Of a DNA stretch of 64,000 nt, positions 34,430 to 42,263 are shown piece by piece. The stretch covers positions 4,857-68,856 of the forward strand of contig CAZJVJ010000008.1 of assembly GCA_964549635.1 (NCBI GenBank), given 5' to 3'. The notes under the pieces were generated by a model. That model searched no databases. It had not been told where the DNA came from and saw nothing but the letters and a program-made list of their open reading frames with translations. This DNA comes from VGNY01 sp964549635 (GTDB lineage: Bacteria; Chloroflexota; Dehalococcoidia; GIF9; UBA5629). Position 1 is the stretch's first letter. Each line of letters opens with the position of its first letter. Both the position numbers and the translations under genes were made by a program.

Positions 34430-34618
34430 TTACCTCTCCTCCACGCGCACATCAGCCATACCACTCAAATCTACTGCCCGCTGAACTACATAGACTAGAA
34501 GGCCTGCTACCACATGGCTCTTGAGGTCCCAAACCCATATGAAGGGGCTAAAATCATCCATCACTGTCACCGAGTAATTCCCGCCTCAACCTACTACCCC
34601 GAAATAGGCACAGCCGAT
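34430..34618 (-). pseudogene. decayed transposase remnant (integrase core, IS3/IS481-like)
   Basis: Minus-strand translation gives YFGVVG, an in-frame TGA where Trp is usual, then GGNYSVTVMDDFSPFIWVWD, LKSHMVAGLLVYVVQRAVDL and VRVEER before a TAA. This matches the middle of the DDE integrase core of IS3/IS481-type transposases, where VMDDFSRFI and VPVEDR are expected. Both ends are missing: no N-terminal helix-turn-helix, and no C-terminal SDNG segment. The internal stop and missing parts show a dead copy. No inverted repeats were found at its ends. Confidence 0.65.
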
Positions 34619-34677
34619 TGCCCATAGTTTATTTTATCTCCTCTTTAAATTCCGTATCGCTCAACCTGCATGCGAGC

Positions 34678-34777
34678 NNNNNNNNNNNNNNNNNNNNNNN
34701 NNNNNNNNNNNNNNNNNNNNNNNNNNNNNNNNNNNNNNNNNNNNNNNNNNNNNNNNNNNNNNNNNNNNNNNNNNNNN
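34678..34777. other. scaffold gap (100 N) with identical 55-bp flanks
   Basis: The 55 bases before the gap (34623-34677) are the same as the 55 after it (34778-34832). This is the pattern left when two contigs sharing one assembly k-mer are joined with a fixed-length gap. The true sequence is probably continuous, with one copy and no missing bases. Confidence 0.85.
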
Positions 34778-34783
34778 CATAGT

Positions 34784-34981
34784 TTATTTTATCTCCTCTT
34801 TAAATTCCGTATCGCTCAACCTGCATGCGAGCCGTTCAAACTCCTCAACAGTCATGCCCAATAAGCCAGCCCATCTGGCACCGAAAAGCTTAAAATAGCC
34901 CTCCATGCCAGGTGGCGGGTTGAATATATCCCCAAATAGCATCTCTCTGGTCGGCAAAGTGTTGGACGTATCAATAATCAT
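34784..34981 (-). pseudogene. truncated amidohydrolase-like gene, N-terminal fragment
   Basis: The 65-residue product starts MIIDTSNTLPTREML and continues FNPPPGMEGYFKLFG. This resembles the opening of metal-dependent amidohydrolases, which usually begin MIIDxHxH. It stops after EFKEEIK, long before a catalytic barrel could be complete. A strong AAAGGAG site precedes the ATG, so the start is genuine. The decayed transposase lies directly downstream. Either the gene was broken by insertion and decay, or the stop is natural in a small protein. The metal His pair is not present in the fragment (DTSN). Confidence 0.55.
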
Positions 34982-35132
34982 ACCTAGTAACTCCTTTCAT
35001 TTTTTGCGATATCTTTGATGCCAGCCCGCAATTATACCACCACGAATCCCAACACCACCATTCTTGTGTTATAATTTGCCACATAAAAAGTCGCCTGAAG
35101 ACCATTAAGACTTTAGAGGAGGGCCACAGGCT

Positions 35133-36476
35133 ATGGTTACGGAAGAGAAAAAGAAGGTGATTAACCGACTGAAATCGATGTACCCGCTTCGGGCTAAAGT
35201 GAACGAGACCTATCTGAAAAGCGCCGAGGCAATCAAGGCAGGCAAACCGGCTGTCTGGGCTATGCTGAATTTCTACTTTGGCGACCCCATCCTCAAGGCA
35301 ATGGATGTGGAGGTGGTCTATCCAGAAAATTACGGGGCGGTGCTTGCCGCTACCGGCATTGCCCAGCGCTATCTTGACCAGTCTGACGCCGACGGCTTCC
35401 CAACACACCTCTGCGGTTACAGCCGGACCAGTCTCGGCTATACCTCGAGGATGATGAAAGAACTGAAAGGCGAGATACCACCGGAAGCTCCATTTGGCGG
35501 TATGCCCAGGCCTGTATTCCTGCTAGCTTCGTCCGCCATCTGCGATGCCCGATATAAGTGGTTCCAGGCGCTGGGGCGTTACATGGATGTCCCTATCTGG
35601 ACTCTCGAGGCACCAGCACCAGGTAATAAGGAATTTTTTATCGAAGGCAGCTATGAGCGAATGGTCGAGCTTGGGGTGAAACATCTCAAGGACTTTGTCA
35701 ACTTTGTGGAACGCATGCTGGGCAAGAAAATGGACTGGGACAGGCTGGATAAAACAGTGAACCTCATGATAGAGATCAACCGCGTGTGGTACGAGACCAA
35801 CGAACTCCGCAAGGCAAGGCCCTGTCCCATGCACAGCCGTGATTTCTGGAGCGCTATGCCAGCCGCCCTATTTTTGGCCGGCGACCTCGAGGACTCGCTG
35901 CAGCTCTACAAAAACGCCTATCAGGAGGTCAAAGAAAGGGTGGATAAAGGCATAGGGGCCATACCAGAGGAAAAGTACCGTTTGGTCTTCGCCGAGCTGC
36001 CACCCTGGCATAGCCTGGCACTTTTCGATAAGCTGGCCGAAAGGGGCTGGAACTTCGTTGTCGAAAGCTTCGGCTACCGTCCACCGATACCCCTCGACCT
36101 GAGCCAAATCGATGACCCGCTGGAACGTATCACCAGGTTCGGCATGCAGTTCTTCGCCGGCTATTACGAGGATGCCAGAAAACAAAACATCCTCGGCGGT
36201 GCCTTCGCCTACCCCTACCTTAAGTATGCCAGAGAATGGAAATGCGACGGCGCACTGCTACACCCGCTCATAAGTTGCCGCAGCGCCTCCACACACCTGC
36301 CTTACGTCTCACATCTTTTGATGGAGAAACTGAAGGTGCCTTCATTGAGCGTGGAGGGAGATATCGTAGACCTCCGCATGTTCGACCCCGACGATGTTCT
36401 AGCCAGAGCCGAACCCTTCGAGGAAACAATGGAACACTACCGGAAATTAAGGAGACAGGAAGGGTTTGACTGGTGA
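35133..36476 (+). CDS. 2-hydroxyacyl-CoA dehydratase / benzoyl-CoA reductase family subunit (BcrB/HgdB-like)
   Basis: One of two catalytic-type subunits in this cluster, 447 residues. The family binds a 4Fe-4S cluster with three cysteines; candidates are Cys94 (HLCGYSRTS), Cys137 (SSAICDARYKW) and the Cys in HPLISCRSAS (about residue 383). These enzymes receive one low-potential electron from an ATP-driven activase and reduce benzoyl-CoA or dehydrate 2-hydroxyacyl-CoA by ketyl radical chemistry. The ATG follows GGAGGG. A second subunit and two activases follow on the same strand. The substrate cannot be told from the sequence. Confidence 0.85.
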   Translation: MVTEEKKKVINRLKSMYPLRAKVNETYLKSAEAIKAGKPAVWAMLNFYFGDPILKAMDVEVVYPENYGAVLAATGIAQRYLDQSDADGFPTHLCGYSRTSLGYTSRMMKELKGEIPPEAPFGGMPRPVFLLASSAICDARYKWFQALGRYMDVPIWTLEAPAPGNKEFFIEGSYERMVELGVKHLKDFVNFVERMLGKKMDWDRLDKTVNLMIEINRVWYETNELRKARPCPMHSRDFWSAMPAALFLAGDLEDSLQLYKNAYQEVKERVDKGIGAIPEEKYRLVFAELPPWHSLALFDKLAERGWNFVVESFGYRPPIPLDLSQIDDPLERITRFGMQFFAGYYEDARKQNILGGAFAYPYLKYAREWKCDGALLHPLISCRSASTHLPYVSHLLMEKLKVPSLSVEGDIVDLRMFDPDDVLARAEPFEETMEHYRKLRRQEGFDW

Positions 36477-36513
36477 AATCCGAGCAAATCTCAATTCTTA
36501 AGAGGTGTCAACA

Positions 36514-37680
36514 ATGTCAGACAAGAGCACAGGTCTTAAAAGAGCCAAAGAAATCTACCAGGACCGGTCACAGAGGGCCAGGGAGCTGAAGGCCCAGGGC
36601 AAGAAGATAATAGGCTATCCCTGCGTCTACGTGCCACTGGAGATGCTTACCGCCCTCGACCTGGTGCCGTACCGCACATGTGGCGATATCAGGGAGCCGG
36701 TCACCGAGGCTGACAGGGCACTGCCCACTTCCTTCTGCCCCATAATGCGCACCTGCCTTGATTGCGCACTGAAGGGCAGGAACGATTTCTTGGACGGCAT
36801 GGTCGCCATTCATTCCAGCGACCCCCAGGAGAAGACAGCACGCGTCTGGGAATTCTACGTGGAGCAGCCTTACTTTCACTTCATAGACATGCCTGGCACG
36901 GTCCGCCCTGAGGCTTTGGAATACTTCAAAAGCCAGTTGAACGACTTCAAAAAGACGCTGGAGTCATTCACTGGCAAGAAAATGTCGGCTGATGCGCTAA
37001 AGACAGCCATCGAGTGGCACAACAAACAGAGAGCGCTGGTGAAGGAGCTATACGAGCTGACCAGACCAGCCCCACCGCTCATCTCGGGGACAGAAATCGT
37101 CCAAGTGGTAAAGGCCCTCATGAGTCTGCCGGTGACCGAGGGGAACGAGCTGCTTTCACAGGTGATAAGTGAAGTCAAAAGCCGCAAAGAAGGCCCGCAA
37201 AAGAAATCAGCACGGCTGCTCATCTGGAGTAGCACCCTGGATGACACCGCCATCATGGAAATATTCGAGGCCGGGGCCAATGTGGTGATGGACGAGTCCT
37301 GCGGCGGTATGAGGCCCTACAGGGGCAGTGTGAAACTCAACACCGAGCCGCTGGACGGGCTGGCTGATTACTACCTGAACGAGATCACCTGCGCCCGCAC
37401 CTTCAGGCAGGCAGCCATCGGCGAGATCAAGAAGGACTACAAGAAGGATTTGCAAAGCCGCTTCGGCTACCTGAAAGACATAATCAAAAAGTGGAATATC
37501 AACGGGGCCATTCTTCTGCTCGTCAGGTATTGTGACCCCTTCGCCTTCGAGATGCCCTCGCTCAAGGACTACCTCGACAGCATTGGCGTCCCTAGCACCT
37601 ACATCGAATATGACTACACTGTTGGGGCTTTAGCCCCGTTAAGGACCAGGGCTGAAGCTTTCATTGAGACAATAAGCTAA
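36514..37680 (+). CDS. 2-hydroxyacyl-CoA dehydratase / benzoyl-CoA reductase family subunit (BcrC/HgdA-like)
   Basis: The partner subunit, 388 residues. GYPCVYVPLEMLTALDLVPYR, given here as VPLEMLTALDLVPYR, is a family N-terminal segment. Cysteines of the likely cluster are in SFCPIMRTCLDCALKG, DESCGGMRPYRG and VRYCDPFAFEMP. The ATG at 36514 is used because AGAGGTG lies 8 bp upstream; an in-frame GTG at 36505 overlaps that site. It begins 37 bp after the first subunit and ends 21 bp before the first activase, so these are surely one operon. Confidence 0.85.
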   Translation: MSDKSTGLKRAKEIYQDRSQRARELKAQGKKIIGYPCVYVPLEMLTALDLVPYRTCGDIREPVTEADRALPTSFCPIMRTCLDCALKGRNDFLDGMVAIHSSDPQEKTARVWEFYVEQPYFHFIDMPGTVRPEALEYFKSQLNDFKKTLESFTGKKMSADALKTAIEWHNKQRALVKELYELTRPAPPLISGTEIVQVVKALMSLPVTEGNELLSQVISEVKSRKEGPQKKSARLLIWSSTLDDTAIMEIFEAGANVVMDESCGGMRPYRGSVKLNTEPLDGLADYYLNEITCARTFRQAAIGEIKKDYKKDLQSRFGYLKDIIKKWNINGAILLLVRYCDPFAFEMPSLKDYLDSIGVPSTYIEYDYTVGALAPLRTRAEAFIETIS

Positions 37681-37701
37681 CCAAGTCTTTCCAGAGGCCA
37701 A

Positions 37702-38544
37702 ATGTACTTTGCCGGAGTGGACATAGGCTCCACCATGACCAAAGTAGTCATCCTGGACAGGGGTGGCAGGATTCTGACCGCCATCAAAGGCCCAACCGGC
37801 CCAGAGCACCGCCAGCTAGCCAACGAGGTCATGAAAATGGCATTAGATGAGGCTGGGCTGCAGCTTGATGACATATCCTATATTGTGGCCACAGGCTATG
37901 GTCGATTCAACGTCCCCTTTGCTGACCGCCACCTCACCGAGCTGAGCTGTCACGCCAAAGGCGTTTACAGCCTGTTTCCAAACGTCAGGACAGCTATAGA
38001 CATCGGCGGTCAGGATGCTAAGTGCATGAAAATCAGCAACGGCAGGCTAACCGACTTCGCTATGAATGACAAATGTGCCGCCGGGACCGGTCGGTTCCTA
38101 GAGGTTATCGCCACCACGCTGGGAATCAATTTGGATGATTTGGGGGATATCTCCCTGAAGTCCACCAGGAAGGTCCAAATAAGCAACTTCTGCACCATCT
38201 TCGCTCAGCAAGAGGTGGTGTCACGCCTGTCAGAAGGCGAGAAACTGGAGGACATCATTGCCGGACTTCACGATGCTCTGGCGAGCAGGGTGGCAGCACT
38301 GGTGCGCCGGCTGAAGGTAGAGCCCGATGTGGTGCTCACCGGCGGTGTGGCTAAGAACATAGGCATGGTCAAGGCGATGAAAGAGAATCTAGGCTGCGAG
38401 CTTTTTGTTCCTCAAGACCCGCTCATAACCGGGGCACTGGGCGCTGCCATACTGGCGAAGGAACAGGCGCTGGAGACAATGGCCAAAGGCGAGACCGTCC
38501 CGGCAAAGCCACGCTGTCTGGAGAAAGCCACCCTTTTCCATTAG
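37702..38544 (+). CDS. CoA-dehydratase/reductase activase, intact ATPase (BadF/BcrA/HgdC-like)
   Basis: An ASKHA-fold ATPase of 280 residues that uses ATP to push an electron into the catalytic subunits. Nucleotide motifs are GVDIGSTMTKVVIL (residues 5-18) and AIDIGGQDAK (residues 98-107), followed by GGVAKNIGMVKA. Cys125 (NDKCAAGTGRF) and Cys164 (SNFCTIFAQQE) match Cys127 and Cys166 of the Acidaminococcus activase, which bind a 4Fe-4S cluster at the dimer interface. It follows the catalytic subunits by 21 bp. The start ATG is preceded by CCAGAGG. Confidence 0.9.
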   Translation: MYFAGVDIGSTMTKVVILDRGGRILTAIKGPTGPEHRQLANEVMKMALDEAGLQLDDISYIVATGYGRFNVPFADRHLTELSCHAKGVYSLFPNVRTAIDIGGQDAKCMKISNGRLTDFAMNDKCAAGTGRFLEVIATTLGINLDDLGDISLKSTRKVQISNFCTIFAQQEVVSRLSEGEKLEDIIAGLHDALASRVAALVRRLKVEPDVVLTGGVAKNIGMVKAMKENLGCELFVPQDPLITGALGAAILAKEQALETMAKGETVPAKPRCLEKATLFH

Positions 38545-38660
38545 GGGGCACGTTCACTGTCATCGCGAGGGTGCGCTGCCGACATGGCAATCCATTTAAC
38601 AGTCGCCTCTCTTACGATGGGATAGCACAAAGTGAGAATAAAGTTAATTCAGTCGCCATC

Positions 38661-38999
38661 GATGGCAAAACCTTGAAACGACAATTCAATACCCTATACC
38701 TTGTGATGGGAGAACANNNNNNNNNNNNNNNNNNNNNNNNNNNNNNNNNNNNNNNNNNNNNNNNNNNNNNNNNNNNNNNNNNNNNNNNNNNNNNNNNNNN
38801 NNNNNNNNNNNNNNNNACGACAATTCAATACCCTATACCTTGTGATGGGAGAACAGTGAAATGAGAATTCAGTACCCTCTCCCTCGATGGCAAAACCTTG
38901 AAACGACAATTCAATACCCTATACCTTGTGGTCGGAGAACAGTGAAATGAGAATTCAATACCCTCTCCCTTGCGATGGGAGAGGGTTAGGGTGAGGGTG
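38661..38999. repeat. tandem intergenic repeat, about 86-bp unit, between the two activase genes
   Basis: A unit beginning GATGGCAAAACCTTGAAACG, followed by ACAATTCAATACCCTATACC and GAGAATTCA(A/G)TACCCTCTCC, starts at 38661 and again at 38886. Allowing for the gap, the period is about 86 bp. The array ends with CCCTCTCCCTTGCGATGGGA and GAGGGTTAGGGTGAGGGTGA, a palindrome-like element seen between genes in many genomes. It splits what should be a four-gene operon. A partial GTCATTGCGAG-type repeat is at about 38561. Confidence 0.7.
38717..38816. other. scaffold gap (100 N) inside the tandem repeat
   Basis: The 39 bases before the gap (38678-38716) equal the 39 after it (38817-38855). The join falls within a tandem repeat, so the number of repeat units in the real genome is uncertain. 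The open frame that runs through the Ns is not a gene. Confidence 0.8.
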
Positions 39000-39009
39000 A
39001 AAAAGCCAA

Positions 39010-39786
39010 ATGGCCTGGTTTATGGGTATAGACATCGGCGCAGCATACAGCAAGGGAGTCCTGCTTAAGGACTCTCAGCTTGCTGCCTACTGCATCATCG
39101 CCTCAGGAGCCAGCTACCGTGCAGCCGCCGATACCATAAAGCAGGAGGTACTGAAACAGGCCAACCTGTCCCCCAATGATATAGCCGATACTGTAGCCAC
39201 AGGCACCGGCGCCGCCAGTGTCTATTTCGCCAGCCGTAAAATCAGCGATATCGTCTGCACCGCCAGAGGCATAAACAGCGTCTTCCCACAAGTCAGGACG
39301 GCGATCGACGTAGCCTGCCAGTCCACCAGGGTCATGCGACTGGACGCTCAGGGGATGGTGATAAATTTCGTCACCAGCGAAAAATGTGCCGCGGGCAGCG
39401 GTCGGTTTATCGAAATCATCGCCAATGTGCTTCGGATAGAGCTTAACAACTTTGGCCCGCTTTCCCTCAAGTCTCGCAACCCAATCACCTTCGGCACTGG
39501 CTGCGCTGTATTCGGCGAGACTGAGGCAGTTACCAGGGTAGCCGAAGGCGTACCTAAAGAGGACATCGCCGCTGGTGTCAATAAAGCCCTGGCCAGCAAA
39601 GTCTCCTCACTGGTAAAGAAGGTAAAACTGGCAGAACCCTGCGCTATCTGCGGCGGCGGTGCCCTGAACAGTGGACTCATCAAAGCCATAGAACAGGAGC
39701 TCAACATCCAGCTACTCGTGCCACCGCAGCCCCAGCTCATCGCCGCCCTGGGTGCCGCCACAACCGCCAGAACACCAAGCACATAG
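39010..39786 (+). CDS. second activase subunit with degenerate nucleotide motif (BcrD-like)
   Basis: A 258-residue paralogue of the first activase. The first motif GIDIGAAYSKGVLL and the cluster cysteines are kept: Cys126 (SEKCAAGSGRF) and Cys165 (GTGCAVFGETE). The segment AIDIGGQDAK of the active paralogue is replaced by AIDVACQSTR (residues 98-107), losing both glycines and the Asp of the second phosphate motif. A heterodimer with the first activase, as in four-subunit benzoyl-CoA reductases, is likely; this half may bind but not hydrolyse ATP. No good ribosome site is seen; GAGGGTG lies 10 bp upstream. Confidence 0.82.
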   Translation: MAWFMGIDIGAAYSKGVLLKDSQLAAYCIIASGASYRAAADTIKQEVLKQANLSPNDIADTVATGTGAASVYFASRKISDIVCTARGINSVFPQVRTAIDVACQSTRVMRLDAQGMVINFVTSEKCAAGSGRFIEIIANVLRIELNNFGPLSLKSRNPITFGTGCAVFGETEAVTRVAEGVPKEDIAAGVNKALASKVSSLVKKVKLAEPCAICGGGALNSGLIKAIEQELNIQLLVPPQPQLIAALGAATTARTPST

Positions 39787-39845
39787 TGCGACCTTTTAAG
39801 GTCGACCCTTTTCACTAGTACCACCCTTTAGGCCTCCTCTTTAAT

Positions 39846-39870
39846 AGTGGGCTAAAGCCTGGCACTCCAC
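39846..39870. repeat. dispersed palindromic repeat, degenerate copy
   Basis: AGTGGGCTAAAGCCTGGCACTCCAC resembles the 17358 element with a shorter left arm. It follows the second activase gene and lies between it and a convergent gene. Confidence 0.45.
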
Positions 39871-39979
39871 TCAAGAATAACGGAACCAAAGCCGGGCGCA
39901 CCGGCTGTGAGACAAAAACAACAGGGGATAGCAAGGGTAGATTGCCGTTTGAATGACGCCAGAAAGGGGTAATCGTCGT

Positions 39980-40555
39980 TTAACGGAACAGGTAGCCCCA
40001 GATTGACATCGTGACGTACTTGGTCACTGCCCTTTCTTTAAGCACCGGGGTAGGCACTTCGCGGTACTTGGTGACATCCCTGTATTTGGTTACCGTCCGG
40101 TATTTCGTTACCTCCTCAGGATAACTCAATTTTATGGTTACTCTGCCACCACCCCCATCCCAGTAGCGGAAGTACGGCCACGTGCGACAGCGACTTTCAT
40201 CGTCTGGACAGGTGATGGTGTATACCACTGGATAGTAGTAACTCTGGATGTTTACAGTAACCGTAGAATCGGGCTTAGGCACCTTAAAGGTATGCGACCA
40301 GCCCCCGGAGTAGAAATAGGAATCATAGACCGTTTCAGTGCGCGTCTCAGTTGTAGTATAAGGTTCAACCTCGGTATAGCTTTCGCTTACAATGTAAGGC
40401 TCTGGCCTCATCTCGGTATCCCAGTAGGTCTCCGTAGCCTGAACTGGCACTGTCTTTAGAGGCAGAGCAAAAATGATAGCTAAAATAGCTATAGGCGATA
40501 GTCCGACAACAATAAACTTCCAGTTCGACTTAATAAAATTCTTGAAGTCTGCCAT
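39980..40555 (-). CDS. anchored protein with Val-Thr-Lys-Tyr-Arg repeats
   Basis: No named family recognised. The 191-residue product has an N-terminal hydrophobic helix (about residues 13-32, FIVVGLSPIAILAIIFALPL) with a cytoplasmic start, then an extracytoplasmic part rich in Thr, Tyr, Val and Glu. An early segment reads TEVEPYTTTETRTETVYDSY. A late one has TKYRTVTKYRDVTKYREVP, three copies of a five- to six-residue unit, likely alternating beta structure. Two cysteines (ITCPDDESRCR) may form a disulphide. A strong GAAGGAGG site and an extended -10 box support a well-expressed gene. Confidence 0.7.
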   Translation of the reverse strand: MADFKNFIKSNWKFIVVGLSPIAILAIIFALPLKTVPVQATETYWDTEMRPEPYIVSESYTEVEPYTTTETRTETVYDSYFYSGGWSHTFKVPKPDSTVTVNIQSYYYPVVYTITCPDDESRCRTWPYFRYWDGGGGRVTIKLSYPEEVTKYRTVTKYRDVTKYREVPTPVLKERAVTKYVTMSIWGYLFR

Positions 40556-40583
40556 CCCTAACCTCCTTCTTGTACCAATTCAT

Positions 40584-40589
40584 ATTATA
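40584..40589 (-). promoter_or_regulatory. extended -10 promoter of the repeat protein gene
   Basis: On the minus strand, GTGGTATAAT contains a perfect TATAAT with a TGn extension and no obvious -35 box. It lies about 28 bp before the ATG at 40555, with the ribosome site between. Confidence 0.4.
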
Positions 40590-40770
40590 CCACGTTCCGA
40601 CGCCCATATTATTTCCTTCAACAGTCCGGCCTATTGTAGCCTTAGTCGGCGCCTTCCCTTAGGTCAACCGCCCTAGACCTGTGGCAAGGCAGAAGCTGCA
40701 CGGTCGAGGCCATCTCGAAGACAGTATCCCACCACCAGCGCAGTGCCACCATTGAAGGTCGCCTCTTTCA

Positions 40771-40797
40771 ACGGCGAGGCCAAGGCCTGACACTACA
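40771..40797. repeat. dispersed palindromic repeat, copy in 360-bp spacer
   Basis: ACGGCGAGGCCAAGGCCTGACACTAC is a variant of the GCGAGGCTAAAGCCTCGCACTAC element. The rest of the spacer (40590-40914) shows no gene. Confidence 0.5.
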
Positions 40798-40914
40798 ATT
40801 ATCAGTAAAGGCACTTAGATTACCGCTTATTGGTGGCATTTTTGTGCAAAAAGGGGTAAAATCGGGCTATAGGCACAAATTTCGGACATAAATTATCTGA
40901 CAAGGAGGAAGCGA

Positions 40915-42174
40915 ATGCTAGAAGTGTTCATGACCCCGGAGCGGAAGCGGTTTCTGCAGGAGGTCCAGGACTTCGTCAAGAGCGTTCCGAGGCAGCTCAT
41001 CCTGGACATGGATGCCGATAAAATCAAGTTTCCCTATGAATTCGTCAGAGAAGCCGGGCAGAGAAACTTGCTGGGCATCCGGTTCCCCAAGAAGTACGGC
41101 GGCAGAGAGCTTAAGTGGGTGGATGAGGTCATGTACATAGGGGAGATAAATAAGCTGGGCCTGCCCTTCGCCTGCCTCTGTTCAGTCACCTCCATAGTCG
41201 GCGAGGGGTTGAACGTCTTCGGCACCGAGGCACAGAAGGAGAAATACCTCAGACCCTTAATAGCCGGCACGCAATGGGCTGGTGAGGCACTAACTGAGCC
41301 CAGGGGCGGCTCCGACTTCTTCGGTGCCACCACCGTGGCACGAAAGAAGGGTAATACCTACTACCTTACGGGGCAGAAGCGCTTCGTCGTCGGCTCCGAA
41401 GGTGCCGACTTTTTCCTGGTATTCGCTGTCACCAATCCTGGCGCCGGCCGTGACTCGCTCAGCGCCTTCATTGTGGAAAGGGACTTCGGGGTGGAGGTAC
41501 GGCATGTTTACGGCCTGATGGGAGCCAGGGGCACAGGTACAGGCAGGCTGCTATTTCGAGATGTGCCTGTACCTGAAGAGAACCTGCTGGGGAAGGAGAA
41601 TGAGGGGGCAAAGGTATTTTACAAGCTGATGGTGCCGGAGAGATTACTTTCCGGCGGTGTGGCCGGTGCCCGTGCCATCCTGGAATTGGCCGCCAGGTAT
41701 GCCAGCAAGAGGAAAGCCTTTGGTCAGCCTATAAGGAACTTCGAGGGGGTCAGCTTCAAGATAGCCGATTGCGTAACCAAGCTGGATGCCGTCAGCGCTT
41801 TAGCCTATGCTGTAGCCAAGACCATAGATGACGGCGTGGGTACTCCTGGCTATCAGAGGAGACTGGTCTCCGAGGTGAAGAAACTGGCTACCCAGACGTA
41901 CTGGGAAGTGGTAAACGATGCCATGCAGATTCTGGGCGGTATCGGCTATACGAACGTTTACCCTGTGGAGCGGGCGCTCAGGGAAGCCAGATTGGCCTTG
42001 ATATGGACAGGTTCTAACGAGATTATGAACCTGATAATACAGCATGAGTATTATAAGGAAATCATGTCTAAAGGCATTGAGGGCAGAGATATCGAAGCCG
42101 ATGTGGCTTTAACCGAGGAGCAACTAGCCGAGGAAAGGATTTACGAACCAGAGCCTATACACGCAACACCGTAG
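40915..42174 (+). CDS. acyl-CoA dehydrogenase (long-chain/isovaleryl-type base position)
   Basis: A 419-residue acyl-CoA dehydrogenase. FAD and substrate segments are GEALTEPRGGSDFFGATT (residues 123-140) and RKAFGQPIRNFEGV. At the short/medium-chain base position it has Thr (LIWTGSNEIM), but Glu242 in VPERLLSGG matches the glutamate that serves as base in long-chain and isovaleryl-CoA dehydrogenases. So catalysis is expected. A C-terminal tail of about 30 residues past the core is rich in Glu. The ATG follows AAGGAGGAAG. No partner genes are adjacent. Confidence 0.88.
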   Translation: MLEVFMTPERKRFLQEVQDFVKSVPRQLILDMDADKIKFPYEFVREAGQRNLLGIRFPKKYGGRELKWVDEVMYIGEINKLGLPFACLCSVTSIVGEGLNVFGTEAQKEKYLRPLIAGTQWAGEALTEPRGGSDFFGATTVARKKGNTYYLTGQKRFVVGSEGADFFLVFAVTNPGAGRDSLSAFIVERDFGVEVRHVYGLMGARGTGTGRLLFRDVPVPEENLLGKENEGAKVFYKLMVPERLLSGGVAGARAILELAARYASKRKAFGQPIRNFEGVSFKIADCVTKLDAVSALAYAVAKTIDDGVGTPGYQRRLVSEVKKLATQTYWEVVNDAMQILGGIGYTNVYPVERALREARLALIWTGSNEIMNLIIQHEYYKEIMSKGIEGRDIEADVALTEEQLAEERIYEPEPIHATP

Positions 42175-42263
42175 ATTACCAACAACTAGCTGACAAAGGC
42201 TCTGGGACCTGACCAGGCTTGTAGCTAAAAATAAATAGCATCAAAAATAAGGGGGGGGAAGCA

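Noticed and set aside
38571..38864. Open frame of 97 codons through the second N gap
   Set aside because: It consists of tandem repeat sequence and Ns; no ribosome site and no protein-like composition.
38661..38999. CRISPR array
   Set aside because: Units are about 86 bp, nearly identical throughout, with no unique spacers and no cas genes.
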